Source: Chitinophagaceae bacterium
Lineage (GTDB): Bacteria > Bacteroidota > Bacteroidia > Chitinophagales > Chitinophagaceae
Direction of reading: 5' to 3'
Length of the DNA stretch: 64,000 nt
NCBI GenBank assembly: GCA_016720745.1
Contig: JADKKA010000019.1
Span: 744,001-808,000 of the forward strand
Made by a program: the position numbers and the translations under genes
Notes under the pieces: model-generated
Databases searched by the model: none
Told to the model about the DNA's origin: nothing
What the model saw: the letters and a program-made list of their open reading frames with translations, nothing else
In this document: one piece after another, positions 49,306-58,567 of the stretch
Layout of the letters: each line of letters starts with the position of its first letter
Numbering within the stretch: position 1 is the stretch's first letter

Positions 49306-52300
49306 ATGAAACGAATTATCCTCTTCTTCCTGCTGATATCAGGCCTCCATGCCGGGGCTCAATCCTTCAATAATGAATGGATTGATTACAGCAAAACCTA
49401 TTATAAGTTCAAGATCGGTGCCAGCGGATTGTACCGGATCAACCAGCCTGTACTGGCCGGATCAGGACTAGGCTCCGTTCCGGCTGAGCAATTCCAGCTC
49501 TGGCGTAACGGACAGCAAATACCTTTGTATACTTCAGTTCAGACCGGAACCATGAGCGGCTCAGATTATATTGAGTTCTGGGGTGATATGAACGACAGCA
49601 AGCCGGATAAAGACCTTTACCGGATTACTGATCACCAGCTGAATGATAAATGGAGCATGGAAACAGATACAGCCTGTTTCTTTTTGACCGTGAATCCCGG
49701 TTCCGGTAACCTGCGACTGGCTCCTGCTGCGAATACATTGCCAAGTGCGTTGACACCTGAGCCATTTTTTATGCATACTGCCGGTAAATATTATAAAGAA
49801 AAATACCATTTCGGCTATGCAGCAATTGTTGGTGATTATGTGTTTTCTTCCAGTTATGAAAACGGGGAAGGGTTTACTTCTAACGACATTACTGCGAATG
49901 TTACCAGGACCGAAAATTTTACCAACCTGTTCCCGTATACTGGTGCAGGTGCACCATCTCCTGCCATTAAGGTTAATGCTGCCGGATATGCCCTGAATCC
50001 ACGGAACTTTGAAGTGAAGGTAAACGGGACAGTAGTGGCTACCCAGACAATGGATTTCTTTGATTATGTAAAAGTGAATTTCCCGGTTTCAATCTCCACG
50101 ATCAATAGCGGGAGTGCACAGGTGGATATAAAAAACCTGAACACAATCAGTGACCGGATGGTGATTGCTCAAACAGAATTACTCTACCCCCGTCAGTTTA
50201 ATTTTGGTGGGGCCAATAACTTCTTTTTTGAATTGCCTGCCAATGCGGCCGGTAATTACCTGGAAATAACCGGGTTTAATTTCGGATCAGTCAGTCCCGT
50301 ACTTTATGATCTGACCAACGGAAAGCGCTATGTGGCGGATATCAGCAACGCACCAATGGTGAAAATCGCTTTGGCACCCTCAGCGGTTGCCCGTAAATTA
50401 TTACTCGTTTCCCAGGAAGCAGCTTATCCCGTTGCTGTAACATCATTACAGCAGCGTAATTTTGTCAATTATGCCCTGCCTGCCAATCGGGGTAATTACC
50501 TTATTATCTCTCACCCCAATTTTCTGGTAGGACCTAATGGTACCAACCCCGTTCAGGAATATGCGGATTACCGTGCTTCTGCTGTTGGGGGAAGTTATAC
50601 CAGTAAAATTTATATGATTGATCAGCTGATTGATCAGTTCAGTTTTGGGATCAAGCAACATCCGCTTTCTGTCCGGAATTTTATCCGTTGGGCAAGAGCC
50701 AGTTTCGGAACGCCAATTAAAGATGTATTTATCATAGGAAAGGGGTTACAGTATATTCACAACCATTTCTATCAGGCAAACCCTGATATCAGCAAACTTT
50801 CTTTCATTCCAACATTTGGGTATCCGGCATCTGATAACCTGCTGGCAGCAGATCCCGGACTGGATGTAACTCCCAAAGTAAATATTGGCCGTCTTTCCGT
50901 GATCACTGCAGAAGAAGTGAAGATTTATCTGGAGAAGGTGAAGCAATATGAGCAGAATCTGGCCTTCCGTTCTCCATTAATTGCTGATAAGGCCTGGCAA
51001 AAAAATGTAGTACAGGTTGTGGGTGCCGGTGACGGAACACTGGGAACCATCCTGACCAATGCCATGAATGGATTTGCTGATATCATTAAGGACACAGCTT
51101 ATGGAGCCAATATTCATCAGTTCACAAAGGTTACTACTGCTCCTGTGGAACAGCTGAATGCAGCCAGATTGTACAATTTATTTGAACAGGGTATCGGGAT
51201 GCTTACCTACTTTGGTCACTCATCCGCCAGTACACTTGAATTTAATCTGGATAACCCCAACGGGTATAATAACCAGGGAAAATATCCCCTCTTTATATTG
51301 CTGGGTTGTAATGCCGGCAATTTCTATAATTTCAACCTGGCTCGTCTGAGCACTAAAGAAACCATTTCTGAAAGATTTGTACTGGCAGATCAGCGGGGAA
51401 GTATTGCAGCCCTGGCCAGCACCCACCTGGGAATTGTGCACTACCTGGATATTTATAATTCCAAAATGATGACCTCAACATCAGTTGATAAATACGGTCA
51501 GTCCATGGGGGATGTTATACGGGATGCAGTGGCACAAGTATATAACCTTACCACACAGAACGATTATTATGCCCGTTTCCATTGCGAACAAACCACTTTA
51601 CACGGTGACCCGGCTTTGAAAATGGCCATATCCGGTGATCAGCCTGACTATGTGATTGAAGATCCCATGGTGGAAATTAACCCGTCATTTATTTCTGTAG
51701 CCGAAAATTCATTCACGATCAAAGCAAAATTCATGAACCTGAACAAGGCCGTGAGTACTCCGATCGTGATTGAAATGAAAAGGACCTTCCCCGATCTCAG
51801 TACAGAGATACGCAGGGATACAATACCCGGGATTCGTTATATGGATTCAATTACTTATAACATTCCAATTGTGGCCTCTCGCGACAAAGGACAACACCGG
51901 GTTAGTTTCTGTATAGATGCAGATAATAAAGTATCGGAGATCTATGAAACTAATAACTGTATTACCAAAGATTTTTTCATCTATGAAGATGAAATCAGAC
52001 CGGTGTATCCTTATAATTATGGCATCGTAAACAGACAAGGGATCAAATTCCAGGCTTCTTCAGCGAATCCCTTCGCCAGCAGCCGCCTGTACCGCATGGA
52101 ACTGGATACCACGCAATTATTTAACTCGCCATTCAAGCGCTCACAGGATATTAATTCAGTTGGGGGTATTGTTGAATTCAATCCAACGGTTACATTTACG
52201 GACAGTACTGTTTATTACTGGAGGGTAGCGCCTATTCCGCAAACGGGTTCTCCGAATTGGAATAAAGCATCATTCGTTTATTTGCCTGGACCAGAAACCG

Positions 52301-54333
52301 GGTTTAATCAGTCCCACTATTTTCAGCATAATGAGTCTTCCCTGAAAAGGATGCATCTGATACCGCAAAACAGAGAATGGGTATATGATTCAGTTCCTCA
52401 CTTCATTTTTGCAAAAAACGGTGTGTTTGGAACATCCAGCGGTCAGGAAGGTGATTTTATCGTTGCACCCGATGGATCTGCCTATATCCGGAGTGCCTGC
52501 GTGGGCTTCTCCCTGATTTTTAATATTCTTGATCCAAAAAGCTTCACAGCCACAACTAACCCCAGCAGTTATATGGGCAGTGCAGCAGTTTGTACTCCTT
52601 CCCGCTTATGGAACTTTGAGTGGTCACATTTGAATTTTACGGAAAGGAAAAAAATGATGGACTTTATGGATTCAATACCGGCAGGCAAAATAGTTGTAGT
52701 CAGGAATATCCTCAATGCCGGACTCACTACAGGATTTATCAATGAATGGAAAAATGACACTTTGCTGTATGGTTCCGGTAATTCGCTTTATCATAAACTC
52801 AAAGCGGTTGGTATGAATGTACTGGATTCATTTACCACGTCCAGAGCCATGATATTTGCCTACCAGAAAGGCAATCCCAATTTTCCTCCGCAGGGAGTAG
52901 TTTCTGCCGGCGTCTATGATCTGGTTACGCTGAATGTTAACCTCAAAACCCCGGATTCTATCGGCTATGTTACTTCTGCACTGTATGGCAGAGCCAAAGC
53001 CTGGAAGGACCTGAAATGGAGAGGGGCGGCCGACCTGCCAACCGATACCGCAACAGTGGATGTGATCGGAGTGATGAACGATGCCACGGAGCATGTACTC
53101 TTCAGCGGACTAACCACCGCACAGCAGGATGTGGATATATCTTCTATCAACGCAATTGATTATCCTTTCCTGAAACTGAAACTGTATACCAAGGATAAAA
53201 ATAATTATACACCTTACCAGTTAAAGTACTGGAGGGTAACCTATGATCCCGTGCCGGAAGGAGCCATCGCCCCCAATCTTTTTGTGAGCCTCAGAGATTC
53301 AGTGGAAGTAGGGGAACCGCTTGACTTCAGGGTAGCGTTTAAAAATATCAGTGATGTGCCTTTTGATAGCATAAAGCTGAAGATGGTCATCACCAATAGA
53401 AATAACGTTCCTTACCAGATACCATTACCCAAAGCAAGGCCATTACCGGTAAACGATACCATTCGTTTTGGGTCTGTGATCAATACCACGGCTTTCCCGG
53501 GACTGAACTTTGTTTATCTGGAAGCCAATCCTGATAATGACCAGCCGGAACAACACCATTTCAACAATTTTGCCTTCCGTAATCTGTATGTAAAACCCGA
53601 TAGCCTGAATCCTTTGCTGGATGTGACTTTCGACGGGGCGCATATCCTTAACAGAGATATCGTTTCTGCCAAACCGGATATCCTGGTTAAACTGAAAGAT
53701 GAGGCCAAATGGATGATTCTTGATGATACATCATTGGTGACTTTGCAGATAAGGTATCCCAATGGAAGCCTGCGCAGGGTGTATTTTAATAATGATACAC
53801 TCCGGTTTACACCGGCAGGTCAGGCTCCTAATCCAGATAATACCGCTTCGATGCAGTACCGGCCATTCTTCCCTGTTGACGGAGAGTATGAACTGATTGT
53901 TAATGCCAAAGACCGCAGTGCCAACCAGGCTGGTAATATTGAATACCGGGTTGCTTTCCAGGTATACAACAAGCCAATGATCTCCAATATGCTCAATTAC
54001 CCGAATCCGTTCACCACTTCAACTGCCTTTGTCTTTACCATTACCGGATCGGAAGTGCCGCAGAACCTTAAAATTGAGATCATGACAGTGACTGGTAAGA
54101 TTGTCAGGGAAATCACCAAAGATGAACTGGGCCCGCTGAATATCGGTCGTAATATCACCGAATTCAAATGGGATGGTACCGATCAGTTTGGACAGAAACT
54201 GGCCAATGGGGTTTACCTGTACCGGGTTGTCACCAACCTGAACGGTAAATCGCTGGATAAATACAAAGCGGAAGGTGATAAAACCGATAAGTACTTTAAT
54301 AAGGGCTATGGGAAGATGTACCTGATGCGTTAA
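49306..54333 (+). CDS. PorU-like C25 (gingipain-family) peptidase of the type IX secretion system
   Basis: A 1675-aa exported protein, signal peptide cleaved near AGAQ. The C25 caspase-like domain lies at about residues 400-790, with catalytic His638 in LTYFGHSSAST and Cys668 in LLGCNAGNFYN. Flanking Ig-like and beta-sandwich parts follow (a CARDB-like domain near 1410-1480), and the C-terminus has a FlgD-like/sorting-type domain (MLNYPNPFTTSTAF, DGTDQFGQKLANGVYLYRV). PorU cuts the C-terminal signal of type IX cargo and joins the protein to an LPS anchor. Classical PorU is about 1150 aa, so this is the longer variant, sometimes labelled PorU2. Downstream of the PorV-like gene; closed by a strong terminator. 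Confidence 0.85.
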   Translation: MKRIILFFLLISGLHAGAQSFNNEWIDYSKTYYKFKIGASGLYRINQPVLAGSGLGSVPAEQFQLWRNGQQIPLYTSVQTGTMSGSDYIEFWGDMNDSKPDKDLYRITDHQLNDKWSMETDTACFFLTVNPGSGNLRLAPAANTLPSALTPEPFFMHTAGKYYKEKYHFGYAAIVGDYVFSSSYENGEGFTSNDITANVTRTENFTNLFPYTGAGAPSPAIKVNAAGYALNPRNFEVKVNGTVVATQTMDFFDYVKVNFPVSISTINSGSAQVDIKNLNTISDRMVIAQTELLYPRQFNFGGANNFFFELPANAAGNYLEITGFNFGSVSPVLYDLTNGKRYVADISNAPMVKIALAPSAVARKLLLVSQEAAYPVAVTSLQQRNFVNYALPANRGNYLIISHPNFLVGPNGTNPVQEYADYRASAVGGSYTSKIYMIDQLIDQFSFGIKQHPLSVRNFIRWARASFGTPIKDVFIIGKGLQYIHNHFYQANPDISKLSFIPTFGYPASDNLLAADPGLDVTPKVNIGRLSVITAEEVKIYLEKVKQYEQNLAFRSPLIADKAWQKNVVQVVGAGDGTLGTILTNAMNGFADIIKDTAYGANIHQFTKVTTAPVEQLNAARLYNLFEQGIGMLTYFGHSSASTLEFNLDNPNGYNNQGKYPLFILLGCNAGNFYNFNLARLSTKETISERFVLADQRGSIAALASTHLGIVHYLDIYNSKMMTSTSVDKYGQSMGDVIRDAVAQVYNLTTQNDYYARFHCEQTTLHGDPALKMAISGDQPDYVIEDPMVEINPSFISVAENSFTIKAKFMNLNKAVSTPIVIEMKRTFPDLSTEIRRDTIPGIRYMDSITYNIPIVASRDKGQHRVSFCIDADNKVSEIYETNNCITKDFFIYEDEIRPVYPYNYGIVNRQGIKFQASSANPFASSRLYRMELDTTQLFNSPFKRSQDINSVGGIVEFNPTVTFTDSTVYYWRVAPIPQTGSPNWNKASFVYLPGPETGFNQSHYFQHNESSLKRMHLIPQNREWVYDSVPHFIFAKNGVFGTSSGQEGDFIVAPDGSAYIRSACVGFSLIFNILDPKSFTATTNPSSYMGSAAVCTPSRLWNFEWSHLNFTERKKMMDFMDSIPAGKIVVVRNILNAGLTTGFINEWKNDTLLYGSGNSLYHKLKAVGMNVLDSFTTSRAMIFAYQKGNPNFPPQGVVSAGVYDLVTLNVNLKTPDSIGYVTSALYGRAKAWKDLKWRGAADLPTDTATVDVIGVMNDATEHVLFSGLTTAQQDVDISSINAIDYPFLKLKLYTKDKNNYTPYQLKYWRVTYDPVPEGAIAPNLFVSLRDSVEVGEPLDFRVAFKNISDVPFDSIKLKMVITNRNNVPYQIPLPKARPLPVNDTIRFGSVINTTAFPGLNFVYLEANPDNDQPEQHHFNNFAFRNLYVKPDSLNPLLDVTFDGAHILNRDIVSAKPDILVKLKDEAKWMILDDTSLVTLQIRYPNGSLRRVYFNNDTLRFTPAGQAPNPDNTASMQYRPFFPVDGEYELIVNAKDRSANQAGNIEYRVAFQVYNKPMISNMLNYPNPFTTSTAFVFTITGSEVPQNLKIEIMTVTGKIVREITKDELGPLNIGRNITEFKWDGTDQFGQKLANGVYLYRVVTNLNGKSLDKYKAEGDKTDKYFNKGYGKMYLMR

Positions 54334-54381
54334 TTAAAAAGAAATAAGAAACAAAAGCCAAATAAATTAAAGATTTAAAAT

Positions 54382-54415
54382 AAAAAGGCCGCTGCGGAAT
54401 GCAGGGGCCTTTTTT
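54382..54415 (+). terminator. Intrinsic terminator after the PorU-like gene
   Basis: A 9-bp stem (54382-54390 with 54406-54414, AAAAAGGCC and complement) extended by an inner CTGC/GCAG pair, followed by a T tract. Confidence 0.88.
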
Positions 54416-54455
54416 ATTGTTTCTGATTTAGTAAGTCCGGCAACCCGGGCTTTCC

Positions 54456-54463
54456 TATTTTTG
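54456..54463 (+). promoter_or_regulatory. -7 element for hscA
   Basis: TATTTTTG, an exact TAnnTTTG match. It lies 143 bases before the hscA ATG, so the mRNA leader would contain the whole TTCTTGG repeat region. Confidence 0.45.
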
Positions 54464-54488
54464 CGCTCTGTTTTTGATATTTTTCATT

Positions 54489-54600
54489 GGTTCTTGGTTC
54501 TTTTTTTTGGTTCTTGTTATTTGGTTCTTGGTTCTTTTTTTTGGGATCTTGTTTCTTGTATCTTTTTTTTGGTTCTTGTTTCTTGTATCTTTTTATTTTT
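54489..54600 (+). repeat. T/G-rich tandem repeats in the hscA leader
   Basis: Four degenerate copies built from GGTTCTTG or GTTTCTTGTATC, each followed by a run of up to eight T (T8 at 54501-54508, 54535-54542 and 54563-54570). The strand is almost free of A and C apart from regular C residues. It is open in the frame of hscA, but the encoded Phe/Leu/Gly-rich peptide is an unlikely protein. Confidence 0.75.
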
Positions 54601-54606
54601 CAAAGC

Positions 54607-56463
54607 ATGGCAAAAATCGCAATCAATATCGCAACAGGCAGCCTGCAACAACAGGAGATGGTGGTGGGAATCGACCTGGGTACCACCAATAGCCTCGTGG
54701 CCATCATTCACCCGGAAACTAAAAAGCCGGTGGTGCTGAAAGAATATGATGGGAATGCCCTGGTCCCTTCGATCATCCATTTCGCAGCCGGAGGTACTAT
54801 TCTGGTGGGTGATGAAGCAAAAAAGCACCTGGTTGATGCTCCTCAGCAAACGGTTTTTTCGGTGAAAAGACTGATGGGTAAATCCTACAATGATATTCGC
54901 GAGTATTCTTCTTTCTTTACCTATAAAGTGATTGATGACCAAACAGAAAGCCTGGTCAAAATTCAGGTAGGGGATCGTTTTTACTCTCCTGTTGAATTAT
55001 CCTCACTGATTTTGAAAGAACTGAAAACAAGGGCCGAACATATTTTGAAAACTCCGGTGACCAAAGCAGTGATCACCGTACCCGCCTATTTTAATGATGC
55101 CCAGCGACAGGCCACCAGGGATGCTGGCAAACTGGCCGGACTGGATGTGCTTCGTATAGTGAATGAACCCACCGCGGCCAGTCTGGCTTATGGACTGGGC
55201 TTGAAAAAAGATGAAATCAAAACGATAGCAGTCTATGACCTGGGTGGAGGTACTTTCGATATTTCCATCCTGCGGATCAACGGCGGGATTTTTGAAGTTT
55301 TGTCCACTAATGGTGACACCTACCTGGGTGGGGATGATTTCGACCGTGCCATCGCAAATGTATGGGCGGCGGAATTAGGTATAACCGCAGAAGAACTGCA
55401 AAGCAATAAACCTATTGCACAACAACTCCGTTTAACAGCAGAAGCAGCCAAGATACATCTCAGTACCCATGATCATTTTAATGCTGAATTAGCAGGAGAA
55501 AAACTAACACTCAGCCGCTCCTCATTTGAAGAACTGGCGAAACCATTTGTGGACCGAACCATGACCTGTTGTGCCAATGCATTAAAAGATGCCGGGCTGT
55601 CAATAGATGTTATTGAAGAAGTGGTACTGGTAGGAGGCTCCACCCGCGTGCCCCTGGTGAAGAATAGCGTACATCAATTTTTCAACAAGTTGCCGCATGA
55701 TGCCGTTAATCCGGATGAAGTAGTGGCCCTGGGTGCAGCCGTACAGGCTGATATACTGGCAGGAAATAACAAGGATTTTTTATTACTGGATATCACACCA
55801 CTTTCCCTTGGAATCGAAACCATGGGTGGATTGATGGATGTACTGGTTCCCCGTAACTCAAAAATTCCCTCTAAAGTGGCCAGGCAGTACACTACGCAAA
55901 AAGATGGACAAAGCAGTATGAAGATCGCCGTTTACCAGGGAGAAAGAGACCTGGTAAAAGATAACCGCAAACTCGCTGAATTTAATCTCACCGGAATCCC
56001 GGGCATGCCAGCCGGATTACCCAAAGTGGAAATATCATTTCTCATCAATGCAGATGGTATATTACTGGTGAAAGCAAAAGAAATCCGCAGCGGAGTGGAA
56101 CAAACAGTGGAAGTAAAGCCGCAATATGGCCTCACTGATGAAGAAGTGGAGCAAATGCTACTGGACTCTGTTACAAATGCCAAAGAAGATATGGCCATAA
56201 GGGCATTGGTGGAAGCCCGTACCGAAGCCACACAAATCCTGGATACGACTTCCGGGTTTTTACAAAAAAACGGGGATATTCTAACCGCTGAAGAAACAAC
56301 GCAGACGGACAAGGCAATGAGCGACCTGCGCCATTTGCTGGAAAACGGAACAAAGGATGAGATTCATTCAGCTATTGAAAAACTGAATGAAATTTCCAGA
56401 CCCTACGCTGAAAGGCTGATGGATCATGCCATCAGTTCGGCGATGAAGGGGAAGAAGATTTGA
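54607..56463 (+). CDS. hscA: Iron-sulfur cluster co-chaperone HscA (Hsp70 family)
   Basis: A 618-aa cytosolic Hsp70 paralogue that, with HscB, helps transfer Fe-S clusters from IscU to target proteins. N-terminal ATPase domain: VVGIDLGTTNSLVAI, SVKRLMGKSYNDI, VPAYFNDAQRQATRDAGKLA, NEPTAASLAYGLGLKK, VYDLGGGTFDISILR, VVLVGGSTRVPLV. Substrate domain: LLDITPLSLGIETMGGLMDV, KDGQSSMKIAVYQGERDLV. The length (E. coli HscA is 616 aa) and ILAGNNKDFLLLD favour HscA over DnaK. The ATG at 54607 is chosen; a longer frame to 54487 only reads repeats. No isc genes are adjacent. The 3' end overlaps the YfhO-like gene tail-to-tail by 32 bases. Confidence 0.92.
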   Translation: MAKIAINIATGSLQQQEMVVGIDLGTTNSLVAIIHPETKKPVVLKEYDGNALVPSIIHFAAGGTILVGDEAKKHLVDAPQQTVFSVKRLMGKSYNDIREYSSFFTYKVIDDQTESLVKIQVGDRFYSPVELSSLILKELKTRAEHILKTPVTKAVITVPAYFNDAQRQATRDAGKLAGLDVLRIVNEPTAASLAYGLGLKKDEIKTIAVYDLGGGTFDISILRINGGIFEVLSTNGDTYLGGDDFDRAIANVWAAELGITAEELQSNKPIAQQLRLTAEAAKIHLSTHDHFNAELAGEKLTLSRSSFEELAKPFVDRTMTCCANALKDAGLSIDVIEEVVLVGGSTRVPLVKNSVHQFFNKLPHDAVNPDEVVALGAAVQADILAGNNKDFLLLDITPLSLGIETMGGLMDVLVPRNSKIPSKVARQYTTQKDGQSSMKIAVYQGERDLVKDNRKLAEFNLTGIPGMPAGLPKVEISFLINADGILLVKAKEIRSGVEQTVEVKPQYGLTDEEVEQMLLDSVTNAKEDMAIRALVEARTEATQILDTTSGFLQKNGDILTAEETTQTDKAMSDLRHLLENGTKDEIHSAIEKLNEISRPYAERLMDHAISSAMKGKKI

Positions 56464-58522
56464 ACCTGAAATGGTGGCGACAACCCAGGAACAAACCCAG
56501 GAGCACGATACAGTGCATAAAAACAGCTGAATAAAGCACCCCGTCCTTTCTAAAGCGGAATACCAACTCGCCTTTACCTGCAGGTGCTTTAACAGCAATA
56601 AATGGGTATTCATTTTTTACCAAAGGCAATTCCTTTCCGTTATAAAACACTTTCCATCCGGGGAAATATCCCTGCTGTAAAACTATTTCGCGAGGGGCCG
56701 ATAACTGCAGATTTGCGACCACTTTCCCTGGTCCTTGTTGAATAATATTGACGGTATCCATCTCAACGCTTTCGCCACGGATAAATACCAGCTTCCGTTC
56801 AATCAAAGATTCTTTGCCGGGGGAAGATAAAAATTGCCCGACCTTTTCTAATACAAGCGGACCCGGCATTGATATTTCAGTACTTACATCTTTCCGGAAA
56901 GTATTAATGTTACGCCAAACCGTAGTGCCTTTTTCTGAAATTTCTACAGGTAAATGGTAAGTCGGTTTTTGCTGTACCGGAAAGCCCCGCGTATAGGAAT
57001 ACATCTGGTTTACTTCGGCAGCAGAATAACTACTCACCATATAATAAGGGGTACAGCAAAGAAAATTTAAGATAAGTTCCAGTAGCAAAAGGGTATAGAA
57101 TAAAATTGTTTTCCGCAATAAGGCAAACAGCAGAGATGCAATCATGATTAATTGCAACATGCTGTTTAGTACTTCAAGTTGTTGATAGTCTGCCTGACGC
57201 ACCGTTTCATTAAAACTGCCTTTCCACAAATTCTCCAGTGAACCTGCGCCGGAGAGAATAAGAATGAGCAGAAAGGATCCCAAAAAGATGAGAAGTCCTA
57301 TCAGTAATTTTCTTTCAGTACCCTTTGTTTTCAACAGGGAGATCAATGACTGTTGCCGGAACGATATACCCAGGTAAATGATAAATCCCATGATAAAGTA
57401 GGCGCGCAGAACACCAGGGTGCCGGAAAAAAGACATGCCTGGTAGAAAATTTAATGCCTGTCTCAATGGGGTCAGGTGCCCCAAAGACAGAATCAAAAAG
57501 AAAATGCTGAAGAATAGTATCCAACCTGCATTTATATTTTTTTCTTTTATGTTTTTGCGGATAGAGGGGATGAGCAATAGTAAAGGAAGAAGGCCCATGT
57601 AAATTGTCTGGATAGAACCTTCCGTGTTGGCATGTGCAGATTTAATAGTACTCAGAGGGAGTAATAAACTTTTCATTCCCGCTACAGGATGCAGGTAATT
57701 GGATTGAAAAAATTGCTGGCCGGCTTCCAGTGGGGTACTGCGCTCAAGCCAGGGAAGCAATTCAAGGGTGTAATAAATGGGTGCTGCACTAAATGCCAAA
57801 GTCAGCAGAAGGGCTGCTAGTGTATAACGGGTCAGTCTTTTTTTCGCGGCCTTGTCAACGGTTTTGTTTGTCAAGTAAAACAGGAGCCGGCCAATAAATA
57901 AGAAGGTCAGGATATACCCTGTAACCACTGTTAGATAAATATGGACATTGGTCAGCAGGAGGTACCATGTAAGGGCCAGGAAAAAAGATGTTAAAAGACG
58001 GGGGGTTCTGAAAAAAGAAAGAGCTGCATATATAACAAGTGGAATAAAACTAAGACCAGTAAGATACAACAGCCATTGGGAGGAGCCCACTGTAAATCCT
58101 GAAAGCATGTAACAGCAGGAGAGAAGAAGGGCCAAGTTCTTTTCCGTGGAAAAATGATTTTTGAGCAGGGCAAACATGATCCAGCCAGCCGCCATGACAT
58201 AAAAAAGGAATTCCAGGTGTAACACCACTATGTCTGAAGGTAAAAGCGTTCCTAATAAAGTTCGGGGAGTGCTGAAAACACTCCAGGTTAATACTGATTG
58301 TAAAGGGAATCCCATACACCAGCTGTTGAACCAAACCGGGTTTTCGCCATGTCTTAGCGCTTCACTGATAAAATGTTGTACCGGGTATTCGATAGCCAGC
58401 ACATCATTTTTGAGCGTAAAAAGCATGGAGCTTAATGGCAGGCAGGCAATTACCGCTAAGAATGAAATCAGCAGATATGGCCTGAGCCGCTGCCCCAGTC
58501 GATATTCTGTTTGTGATGCCAA
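56432..58522 (-). CDS. YfhO-like polytopic membrane protein
   Basis: A 696-aa protein with about 12-13 predicted membrane helices in the first 500 residues (for example LLISFLAVIACLPLSSMLFTL, FFLALTWYLLLTN, ILFFSIFFLILSLGHLTPL), then a periplasmic domain and a final helix near 665-685. It matches the YfhO/GT-C-like layout: ALRHGENPVWFNSWCMGFPLQS near residue 57, LSGFTVGSSQW, FFRHPGVLRAYFI, and the C-terminal QQGYFPGWKVFYNGKELPL. YfhO-type proteins are linked to glycosylation of lipoteichoic acid or other surface polymers. The start seems to be TTG at 58522 because no ATG precedes the first helix. It overlaps hscA tail-to-tail. Confidence 0.8.
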   Translation of the reverse strand: MASQTEYRLGQRLRPYLLISFLAVIACLPLSSMLFTLKNDVLAIEYPVQHFISEALRHGENPVWFNSWCMGFPLQSVLTWSVFSTPRTLLGTLLPSDIVVLHLEFLFYVMAAGWIMFALLKNHFSTEKNLALLLSCCYMLSGFTVGSSQWLLYLTGLSFIPLVIYAALSFFRTPRLLTSFFLALTWYLLLTNVHIYLTVVTGYILTFLFIGRLLFYLTNKTVDKAAKKRLTRYTLAALLLTLAFSAAPIYYTLELLPWLERSTPLEAGQQFFQSNYLHPVAGMKSLLLPLSTIKSAHANTEGSIQTIYMGLLPLLLLIPSIRKNIKEKNINAGWILFFSIFFLILSLGHLTPLRQALNFLPGMSFFRHPGVLRAYFIMGFIIYLGISFRQQSLISLLKTKGTERKLLIGLLIFLGSFLLILILSGAGSLENLWKGSFNETVRQADYQQLEVLNSMLQLIMIASLLFALLRKTILFYTLLLLELILNFLCCTPYYMVSSYSAAEVNQMYSYTRGFPVQQKPTYHLPVEISEKGTTVWRNINTFRKDVSTEISMPGPLVLEKVGQFLSSPGKESLIERKLVFIRGESVEMDTVNIIQQGPGKVVANLQLSAPREIVLQQGYFPGWKVFYNGKELPLVKNEYPFIAVKAPAGKGELVFRFRKDGVLYSAVFMHCIVLLGLFLGCRHHFRFKSSSPSSPN

Positions 58523-58567
58523 TAAGAATTGATCCTGTTTTATTTCTGAAATGGTAGTTTATACCCG

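Noticed and set aside
54487..54606. A 40-residue Phe/Leu/Gly-rich N-terminal extension of HscA
   Set aside because: It is the translation of T/G-rich repeats. HscA proteins start near the ATG at 54607, and that start gives the family's normal length.
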